Source: Aquisalimonas sp. 2447 (GTDB lineage Bacteria; Pseudomonadota; Gammaproteobacteria; Nitrococcales; Aquisalimonadaceae). Taken from it: a stretch of DNA of 64,000 nucleotides. The notes beneath the pieces are model-generated. The model was given only the letters and a program-made list of their open reading frames with translations. It made no database searches and had not been told where the DNA came from. Below, in pieces: positions 58,232 through 64,000 of this stretch (its first letter is position 1; every line of letters starts with the position of its first letter). The DNA is taken from contig NZ_CP050695.1 in assembly GCF_012044895.1 (NCBI RefSeq), positions 2,696,501-2,760,500 on the forward strand. The letters are read 5' to 3'. Both the position numbers and the translations under genes were made by a program.

Positions 58232-58388
58232 ACGATCCTTCTCGGCAGCTCGCTCATGTCTCACGCGGGCGCAGTCCGTGCCCGTGCAGGGACCGGGACG
58301 CACCGCACCGGGTCGCCACGGCCTGACGCCCGACGGTGATGGAAAACGCATGAGAAACAGCCACATTAGCGGCTGGTGAAAGGGCGCA

Positions 58389-58417
58389 AAGCTACTGCGG
58401 ATTGCGAGGGACGTCAA
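58389..58417 (-). promoter_or_regulatory. Putative promoter of ilvN-ilvC
   Basis: Minus-strand TTGACG (58417-58412) and TAGCTT (58394-58389) are 17 bases apart, giving a leader of about 150 bases before the ilvN ATG. The leader contains a CAGCC/GGCTG hairpin near its start and no branched-chain-rich leader peptide that I can identify. Confidence 0.6.
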
Positions 58418-58458
58418 GGCGCACCTCACACGACGAGACGCGACACAAGGAAGGCAGC

Positions 58459-58902
58459 ATGATTCTACGAACTCTTCTAGCGATGACACTTGGATTCACC
58501 CTGGCAGCCCCGGCCATGGCGGACATTTACCGCTGGACCGATGACGACGGCCAGGTCCACTTCGGCCAGAACCCGCCCATGGGAGTCGATGCCGAGCCGG
58601 TGGAAAGCCGCTCCCAACCAGCACCGGCCGACAGCGAGCCGTCACCGGAAACCGGACAGACTGACGAAGAGGACGCAACGCCACCGGACGGCGCGGAAGA
58701 GCCAGCGCAGCAGGAAGACGACGACGCCGTCGATCCAGCCATGGCCGAGATGTGCGACGACATCCAGCAGAACGCCGAGATCTACGCCGACGAGTCGGTA
58801 CGGCGTGTGCAGCGCGAGGACGGCGAAGTGGAAATCCTCACCCCCGAAGAGCGCGAGGAGCGCCTGGGGGAGGCGGAGGCCTTCCTGGACGAGCACTGCT
58901 GA
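58459..58902 (+). CDS. DUF4124-domain periplasmic protein
   Basis: The 147-residue protein has a signal peptide ending APAMA, then [19 protein letters not shown], cited in part as [13 protein letters not shown], the DUF4124 signature. A low-complexity acidic Pro/Asp/Glu linker follows, then a small C-terminal domain with two cysteines ([11 protein letters not shown] and the last residue). Function is unknown. AAGGAAGG lies 5 bases before the ATG. It is divergent from ilvN. Confidence 0.88.
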   Translation: MILRTLLAMTLGFTLAAPAMADIYRWTDDDGQVHFGQNPPMGVDAEPVESRSQPAPADSEPSPETGQTDEEDATPPDGAEEPAQQEDDDAVDPAMAEMCDDIQQNAEIYADESVRRVQREDGEVEILTPEEREERLGEAEAFLDEHC

Positions 58903-58923
58903 CACCCTGGCGGGACCAGGGTG
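58903..58923 (+). terminator. Hairpin after the DUF4124 gene
   Basis: An 8-bp CACCCTGG/CCAGGGTG stem with loop CGGGA begins directly after the stop codon. No T run follows, so read-through into proS is possible. A TATGCT sequence near 58968 could be a -10 box for proS but lacks a convincing -35. Confidence 0.45.
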
Positions 58924-59032
58924 GGACAGCTGCCGGTCCGGGCCTGTTTCCCGCGCCGCGGCCTGGGGTATGCTGTGCCGCCGGCGCCGGCGGCCGGATC
59001 TCCCGAACAGCAACAAGGAACCAATCAGGCTG

Positions 59033-60742
59033 ATGCGACTTTCCCGATTCCCCCTGTCCACCACCAAGGAGACCCCGGCTGACGCCGAGATCGTCAGCCA
59101 TCAGCTCATGCTGCGCGCCGGCATGATCCGCAAGCTCGCCGCCGGGCTCTACACCTGGATGCCGCTGGGGCTGCGGGTGCTGCGCCGGGTCGAGGATATC
59201 GTCCGCGAGGAGATGAACCGCAGTGGCGCGGTGGAACTGCTGATGCCCGCAGTCCAGCCCGGCGAGCTGTGGCGGGAGACCGGGCGGTGGGACAAGTTCG
59301 GCCCGCTGCTGCTGCGCTTCCATGATCGCCATGAGCGGGAGTTCTGCTATGGACCCACCCACGAGGAAGTGATCACCGACCTGGTGCGCCGGGAGATCCG
59401 CAGCTACAAGCAGCTGCCCCTGAACCTCTACCAGATCCAGACCAAGTTCCGGGACGAAACCCGCCCCCGCTTCGGTGTGATGCGCGCGCGGGAATTCCTG
59501 ATGAAGGACGCCTATTCCTTCCACGTCCATGAGGGCTCGCTGGCGGAGACCTACCAGGTGATGTACGACACCTACAGCCGGATTTTCGAGCGCACCGGGC
59601 TGAACTTCCGCGCCGTACAGGCGGACTCCGGCGCCATCGGCGGCAGCATCTCCCACGAATTCCACGTCCTCGCCGACTCCGGCGAGGATGCCATCGTGTT
59701 CTCCGACGGCAGTGACTACGCCGCCAATGTCGAACTCGCACCCACCCTGCCCCCGCAGGAGGAGCGCCCGGCAGCGGCTGCAACCATGGCCACCGTGGAC
59801 ACGCCCGGCGTGCACACCATGGACGAGCTTGTCGCCGCCCTGGGCCTGCCGCTGGCGCGCTGCGTCAAGACGCTGCTGGTGCAGGGCAGCGAGACCCCCG
59901 TGGTGGCGCTGCTGCTGCGCGGCGATCACAGCCTCAACGAACTCAAGGCCGAGAAACACCCCGCGGTGGCCGAGCCGCTGACCATGGCCTCCGCCGAAGC
60001 AATCCAGCGGGCGGCCGGCTGCGGCCCGGGCTCCGTCGGCCCGGTGGGCCTGGACGTGCCCCTGATCGCCGACCATGCCGCCCTGCCGCTGGCGGATTTC
60101 GTCTGCGGAGCCAACAGCGAGGGGCAGCACTTCACCGGCGTCAACTGGGAGCGGGACCTGCCCGAGCCGGAGGCCGCCGACCTGCGCGATGCCGAGGCCG
60201 GCGACACCAGCCCCGACGGCCGCGGCCGGCTGGGCGTCGCCCGCGGTATCGAGGTGGGTCACATCTTCCAGTTGGGCACCCGATACAGCGAGGACATGGA
60301 CGCCACCGTGCTGGACGAGAACGGCGCCAGCCAGCACCTGCACATGGGCTGCTACGGCATTGGCGTGTCGCGGATCGTGGCGGCGGCCATCGAGCAGAAC
60401 CACGACGCCAATGGCATGATCTGGCCGGAGGCCATTGCACCGTTCACGGTGGCCGTGGTGGGAATCAACATGAACAAGTCAGAACGCGTCGCCACTGCGG
60501 CCGAGCAGATCTATCAAGAGCTGCTGGCACGGGGTGTGGACGCAGTACTGGATGACCGCGACGCCCGCCCGGGGGTCAAGTTCGCCGACATGGAACTGAT
60601 CGGGGTCCCCCACCGCATCGCCATCGGCGATCGCGGCCTGGAGCAGGGAACGGTGGAGTACCGCGGGCGGCGGGATACGGACAACCAGGACGTGGCCGTT
60701 GACCATGTGGTGGCACACATCCTCGCGCAACTGGGGCAGTAA
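59033..60742 (+). CDS. proS: Prolyl-tRNA synthetase (bacterial type with editing domain)
   Basis: The 569-residue class II enzyme charges tRNA-Pro. Motif 2 [21 protein letters not shown] in part near 140-155, the inserted YbaK-like editing domain (about 225-400, with [12 protein letters not shown]), motif 3 [17 protein letters not shown] in part near 445 and the anticodon-binding domain at the C terminus are complete. The ATG at 59033 gives the standard [13 protein letters not shown] start. The upstream open frame overlaps the DUF4124 gene and is rejected. Confidence 0.98.
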   Translation: MRLSRFPLSTTKETPADAEIVSHQLMLRAGMIRKLAAGLYTWMPLGLRVLRRVEDIVREEMNRSGAVELLMPAVQPGELWRETGRWDKFGPLLLRFHDRHEREFCYGPTHEEVITDLVRREIRSYKQLPLNLYQIQTKFRDETRPRFGVMRAREFLMKDAYSFHVHEGSLAETYQVMYDTYSRIFERTGLNFRAVQADSGAIGGSISHEFHVLADSGEDAIVFSDGSDYAANVELAPTLPPQEERPAAAATMATVDTPGVHTMDELVAALGLPLARCVKTLLVQGSETPVVALLLRGDHSLNELKAEKHPAVAEPLTMASAEAIQRAAGCGPGSVGPVGLDVPLIADHAALPLADFVCGANSEGQHFTGVNWERDLPEPEAADLRDAEAGDTSPDGRGRLGVARGIEVGHIFQLGTRYSEDMDATVLDENGASQHLHMGCYGIGVSRIVAAAIEQNHDANGMIWPEAIAPFTVAVVGINMNKSERVATAAEQIYQELLARGVDAVLDDRDARPGVKFADMELIGVPHRIAIGDRGLEQGTVEYRGRRDTDNQDVAVDHVVAHILAQLGQ

Positions 60743-60749
60743 CCCGGCA

Positions 60750-61322
60750 GTGCCGGTACGGATCCTGTGTGTGCTGATGGCGCTGGCTCTGTGGGGCGGC
60801 ACCGCTGTTGCACAGGAACGTCATCCGGTGGAACCGGAACTGCGCGAGCGTCTCAAGGACGCCGTGGAGCGGTCCGAGAGCTTCGAGAACCGGTTCGTTG
60901 CCCAGGTCTGGCTCATGGACATGAGCCAGCGGCTTGCCGGCCAGGTGCAGGACTACGATGAACGTCTGGAGCTGCTGCGCCAGGTCCACTTCGAGGCGCG
61001 GAACGCCGATCTGCGCCCGGAGCTGGTGCTGGCGGTCATCGAGGTGGAAAGCAATTTCAACCGTTACGCGATCTCACCGGTCGGTGCCCGCGGGCTGATG
61101 CAGATCATGCCGTTCTGGTTGGAGGAGATCGGACGCGCCGACGACAATCTCTTCGAGGTGGAGACCAATCTGCGCTTTGGCACCACCATCCTGCGCCACT
61201 ACCTGGACAAGGAGAACGGTGACCTCACCCGCGCCCTGGCCCGCTACAACGGCAGCCTGGGCCAGACATGGTATCCCGAACGGGTATTCCGGGCCATGGA
61301 GGAGCGCTGGTACCGGCATTAG
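60750..61322 (+). CDS. Lytic transglycosylase, SLT-domain protein
   Basis: The 190-residue exported enzyme is predicted to cleave glycan strands of peptidoglycan. A signal-peptide-like segment (about 4-22, ending TAVAQ) precedes a charged helical region and an SLT (goose-lysozyme-like) domain with VIEVESNFNRYAISPVGARG in part (catalytic Glu in VESNFN), GLMQIMPFW and ALARYNGSLG. The GTG at 60750, 7 bases after the proS stop, is the best start before the signal peptide; a downstream ATG also precedes part of it. Confidence 0.9.
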   Translation: MPVRILCVLMALALWGGTAVAQERHPVEPELRERLKDAVERSESFENRFVAQVWLMDMSQRLAGQVQDYDERLELLRQVHFEARNADLRPELVLAVIEVESNFNRYAISPVGARGLMQIMPFWLEEIGRADDNLFEVETNLRFGTTILRHYLDKENGDLTRALARYNGSLGQTWYPERVFRAMEERWYRH

Positions 61323-61325
61323 CAC

Positions 61326-61361
61326 GGTGCATCAAGATGCACCGGTTCCTCCGCAGGAACC
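61326..61361. terminator. Two adjacent hairpins between convergent transglycosylase and trmH genes
   Basis: GGTGCATC/GATGCACC (61326-61333 with 61336-61343) is followed immediately by GGTTCCT/AGGAACC (61344-61350 with 61355-61361). They fill the whole 38-base gap between the two stop codons and probably terminate or buffer both transcripts. No T run is present. Confidence 0.6.
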
Positions 61362-62035
61362 TATTCGACGGCTTTCAGGGCCGCAGCGCCGCCGACCACG
61401 TGACCCTCTTCATCCAGCGCCGGGTAATCCAGTCCCCGCGCCCGGCAGTAGCGGGCGATCTTTGGCTGCATCCACTCGAACAGTGTGCGGCGGTAGGTTT
61501 CCTCATCCATACGGCACCGGTCGTACAGACCCGCCGCTGCGCGCTGGCGCTGCGCTTCATACAGGGTGACCGCCGCCGCCACCGAGACGTTCAGCGACTC
61601 GGTCAAGCCCGCCATGGGAATGCTGATGTGCGCATCCGCCGCAGCAACTGCCGCCGGCGGCATGCCTTCCAGCTCCTGCCCCAGGATCACCGCGGTGGGT
61701 CGGGTATAATCCACCGAACGGAAATCCACGGCCTGAGCGGAGGCGTGGGCAGCCAGCAGCCGGAATCCCTGCTCCCGGAGCATCGCCAGGCTGGCGGTAA
61801 TTTCCTCGTGCTGCTGCAGCTTCACCCAGCGGGTAATCCCGGCCGAGGCGGTACGCTTGATGGCCAGCTTGCCGTCCTGACCAATGCTGTGCAGCACCGG
61901 CACACCCACGGCGTCACAGCTGCGTACCACGGCCGATACGTTGTGCTCCTTGTGAACACCGGCCATGACCACCGTCAGGTCCGGCTGGCGCATTCTCAAC
62001 GCCTTCTGCATGCGCCGCAGACGCTCCGCACTCAT
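61361..62035 (-). CDS. trmH: tRNA (guanosine(18)-2'-O)-methyltransferase TrmH
   Basis: The 224-residue SPOUT enzyme methylates G18 in the D-loop of many tRNAs. The start MSAERLRRMQKALRMRQPDLTVVM in part, VHKEHNVSAVVRSCDAVGV in part, VDYTRPTAVILGQELEG in part and IPMAGLTESLNVSVAAA in part align along the length with E. coli TrmH, including the C-terminal extension absent from RlmB. It converges with the transglycosylase gene. Confidence 0.95.
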   Translation of the reverse strand: MSAERLRRMQKALRMRQPDLTVVMAGVHKEHNVSAVVRSCDAVGVPVLHSIGQDGKLAIKRTASAGITRWVKLQQHEEITASLAMLREQGFRLLAAHASAQAVDFRSVDYTRPTAVILGQELEGMPPAAVAAADAHISIPMAGLTESLNVSVAAAVTLYEAQRQRAAAGLYDRCRMDEETYRRTLFEWMQPKIARYCRARGLDYPALDEEGHVVGGAAALKAVE

Positions 62036-62146
62036 TGCTCACGCTCCTCCTTTCAGCGTTTCCCTTGCGCCGTCACCGCGCATTCGTCACCTTGGGCAAC
62101 GTCTGCATTCTACGACACCGAACATCCCATCGACGGAGCACGCCCA

Positions 62147-62989
62147 ATGGCAAACGTACTCATCGCCGGTTGTGGTGACCTGGGCAGCGGCGTGGGCCTG
62201 GCCCTGGCCGATGCCGGACACCAGGTCTGGGGCATGCGGCGGCGCCCGGAACAAATCCCCGCCCCGATCCGGCCGCTGGGCGGCGACTTCTCCCGCCCCG
62301 ACGGCCTGCCCGAGCTGCCTGACGCTCTGGATGTGGTCTATTTCATCGCCACACCGGGGCGCTTCGAGGACGAAGCCTATCGTCTGGCCTACGTGGAGGG
62401 GATGCGTCACCTGCTGGCGGCGCTGGACCGGCAGGAGCAGTCCCCGGGGCGTATTATTCTGGTCAGCAGCTCCTCGGTCTATGGCGTCACCGACGGTGGC
62501 TGGGTGGACGAGGATACCCCCGCCGAGCCCGGAGGTTTCTCCGGCAAACGCCTGCTGGAGGCGGAACAGCTGCTGGCGGAGAGCCCCCATACTGGCGTGA
62601 TTATCCGCTTCGGCGGCATCTACGGCCCCGGGCGGGAGCGGATGCTGCGCAAGGTCCGCAACGGCGAGCCGGTGGTCACCGACCCACCCCAGTACACCAA
62701 CCGCATCCACCGGGATGACTGCGTCGGCGCGCTGGTCCACCTGTTCGGCCTGGAACACCCGGCACCGCTCTACCTTGGCGTGGACAACCACCCCTGCACC
62801 CAGGAAGAACTCACCGACTGGCTTGCCGATCGCATCGGCCTGCCCCGTCCGCCGAAGGAAACAGGCTCGGCCGGCGGTGTGCGCGGCAGCAACAAACGCT
62901 GCCGCAATGACCGGCTGGTGGCCAGTGGCTACCGGCTCCGGTACCCGGACTACCGGGCCGGTTACGAGGCGATGCTGGCGGACGTGTAA
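62147..62989 (+). CDS. YeeZ-like NAD(P)-binding protein (atypical SDR)
   Basis: The 280-residue protein has a Rossmann fold with AGCGDLGSGVG at about 7-17 and SSSSVYGVTDGGWVDE in part near 108. The YxxxK catalytic pair of extended SDR enzymes is replaced by a GFSGKRLLEAE segment with no Tyr in the expected place, as in E. coli YeeZ. It may therefore bind a nucleotide-sugar-like ligand without classical dehydrogenase chemistry. GGAG is 9 bases before the ATG. It is divergent from trmH. Confidence 0.8.
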   Translation: MANVLIAGCGDLGSGVGLALADAGHQVWGMRRRPEQIPAPIRPLGGDFSRPDGLPELPDALDVVYFIATPGRFEDEAYRLAYVEGMRHLLAALDRQEQSPGRIILVSSSSVYGVTDGGWVDEDTPAEPGGFSGKRLLEAEQLLAESPHTGVIIRFGGIYGPGRERMLRKVRNGEPVVTDPPQYTNRIHRDDCVGALVHLFGLEHPAPLYLGVDNHPCTQEELTDWLADRIGLPRPPKETGSAGGVRGSNKRCRNDRLVASGYRLRYPDYRAGYEAMLADV

Positions 62990-63011
62990 CCACCGGCCAT
63001 GAAGGGCGGCC

Positions 63012-64000
63012 TCAGCTCTCCTTGTTGACCACGATCTTGGGGAAGCGGCTGCCCTTCTCGGTGGACTGCTGCGAGAGCTTGGCGCCCACCCGGCGGGCAA
63101 TCTCGCGGTAGGATTCGGCACTCTGGCCGTCCGGCTCGGAGATCACCGTGGGCTTGCCGCCATCCGCCTGCTCACGGATATGCAGGGCCAGCGGCAGCGA
63201 ACCCAGCAGATCCACCTCGTACTGCTCGGCGATGCTCTGGCCGCCACCGGCGCCGAAGATGTGCTCCTCGTGGCCGCACTGGCTGCAGATGTGGGTGCTC
63301 ATGTTCTCGACAATGCCGAGCACTGGCACGTTGACTTTCTCGAACATGCGCAGGCCCTTGCGGGCATCCAGCAGGGCAATGTCCTGGGGCGTGGTCACGA
63401 TGACGGCGCCACTCACCGGCACCTTCTGGGACAGGGTCAACTGGATGTCACCGGTCCCCGGCGGCATGTCCACCACCAGGTAGTCCAGATCGTGCCAGTT
63501 GGTGTCCCGCAGCAGCTGCTCCAGGGCCTGGGTGACCATGGGGCCGCGCCACACCATGGGGGTTTCCTCGTCGATGAGAAACCCCGAGGACATCACCTGC
63601 ATGCCGTAATTGGACAGCGGCTCCAGCTTCTTGCCGTCGTGGGAATCCGGCTTGCCAGTGATGCCGAGCATGCGGGGGACGCTGGGGCCGTAGATATCTG
63701 CATCCAGCACACCCACTCTGGCCCCCTCCGTGGCCAGCGCCAGGGCAATGTTCACCGTGGTGGTGGACTTGCCCACGCCGCCCTTGCCCGAGGCCACGGC
63801 GATGATGTTCTTCACGCCGCTGACCAGCGAATTGCTGCTCTCCACCATGTAGGCTTCGATATTCGAGCGGATACCCACGGCGACCTCGCCGACGCCATCC
63901 AGGCCCTGGACGGTCTCCTGCACCGCCTGGCGCAACCCGACCTCCCAGCGCTTCGCCGGGAATCCCAGCACCAGGTCAATGCTGACCTTGTCGCCGTTGA
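63012..64000 (-). CDS. apbC: Iron-sulfur cluster carrier ApbC/Mrp (N terminus beyond window)
   Basis: About 329 residues of this cytosolic P-loop ATPase are visible. The last part of the N-terminal MIP18/DUF59 domain (NGDKVSIDLVLGFP) runs off the right edge, so the protein continues upstream of base 64000. Walker A is SGKGGVGKST, followed by DADIYGPSVPRMLG, VVDMPPGTGD, and the cluster-bridging Cys pair in HICSQCGHEE. It carries and transfers Fe-S clusters. It converges with the YeeZ-like gene across 22 bases. Confidence 0.96.
   Translation of the reverse strand, partial: NGDKVSIDLVLGFPAKRWEVGLRQAVQETVQGLDGVGEVAVGIRSNIEAYMVESSNSLVSGVKNIIAVASGKGGVGKSTTTVNIALALATEGARVGVLDADIYGPSVPRMLGITGKPDSHDGKKLEPLSNYGMQVMSSGFLIDEETPMVWRGPMVTQALEQLLRDTNWHDLDYLVVDMPPGTGDIQLTLSQKVPVSGAVIVTTPQDIALLDARKGLRMFEKVNVPVLGIVENMSTHICSQCGHEEHIFGAGGGQSIAEQYEVDLLGSLPLALHIREQADGGKPTVISEPDGQSAESYREIARRVGAKLSQQSTEKGSRFPKIVVNKES

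Noticed and set aside
58232-58489. In-frame upstream extension of ilvN as a remnant of ilvB
   Set aside because: The translated sequence shows no acetolactate synthase C-terminal features, and the promoter lies within it.

Overview
This 64 kb window is a continuous stretch of a high-GC (roughly two-thirds G+C by eye) gammaproteobacterial chromosome. It is packed with core genes and shows no sign of prophage, integrase, transposase, CRISPR array or defence island. The gene content and order (tig-clpP-clpX-lon; nnr-tsaE-amiC-mutL-miaA-hfq-hflX-hflK-hflC-DUF2065-purA-rnr-rlmB-rpsF-priB-rpsR-rplI; lptG-lptF-pepA-holC-valS) is that of Gammaproteobacteria. Together with hisZ, a two-step folK/deoxynucleoside kinase/panB/panC cluster, an endonuclease-type MutL and very acidic tails on several proteins, this suggests a Chromatiales-like organism, perhaps a halophilic or alkaliphilic member of the Ectothiorhodospiraceae. 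The family assignment is inference.

Layout. 1-4.1 kb: lon (edge), clpX, clpP, tig and tRNA-Leu(UAG), all on the minus strand, forming the proteostasis cluster. 4.1-10.1 kb: a complete tripartite RND efflux system (outer-membrane factor, pump, lipoprotein adaptor). 10.2-15.1 kb: a glutaredoxin-like protein, an MFS transporter, DinG helicase and a DUF1295 membrane enzyme. 15.2-15.7 kb: a Pro-Arg-His-Lys tRNA operon with a clear promoter and terminator. 15.8-17.2 kb: folD and a PilZ protein. 17.2-23.6 kb: the rpsF-priB-rpsR-DUF2232-rplI ribosomal/primosome operon followed by dnaB-alr-radA. 23.8-24.05 kb: an unusual palindromic multi-hairpin element. 24-41 kb: the long conserved cluster read right to left from nnr (NAD(P)HX repair) to rlmB, interrupted by a plus-strand tRNA-Leu(CAG). 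41-46 kb: queG, then pcnB-folK-deoxynucleoside kinase-panB-panC. 46-54 kb: tRNA-Glu(CUC), an RDD protein, lptFG and divergent pepA-holC-hypothetical-valS. 54-58.3 kb: DUF2970, rimI, uracil-DNA glycosylase, pssA, ilvC and ilvN (without ilvB). 58.4-64 kb: a DUF4124 protein, proS, a lytic transglycosylase, trmH, a YeeZ-like protein and apbC/mrp (cut by the right edge).

Genes are tightly coupled: many neighbours overlap by ATGA, GTGA or TAATG junctions, and these junctions were used to choose start codons. Themes are protein quality control (ClpXP, Lon, trigger factor, HflKC), translation (rRNA/tRNA modification, tRNA genes, ValRS, ProRS), genome maintenance (DnaB, PriB, RadA, MutL, DinG, Udg, HolC) and envelope assembly (LptFG, AmiC, Alr, PssA, RND pump).

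I did not find a convincing previously undescribed multi-gene system. The most interesting non-coding signal is the approximately 234-bp inverted-repeat element at 23814-24047, whose arm supplies the last codons and stop of rlmB and which could act as a portable stop/terminator cassette. Second are an intrinsic terminator placed directly against the ribosome binding site of the DUF2065-hisZ-purA operon, and an Asp-to-Asn change at a normally essential proton-relay position of the RND pump.
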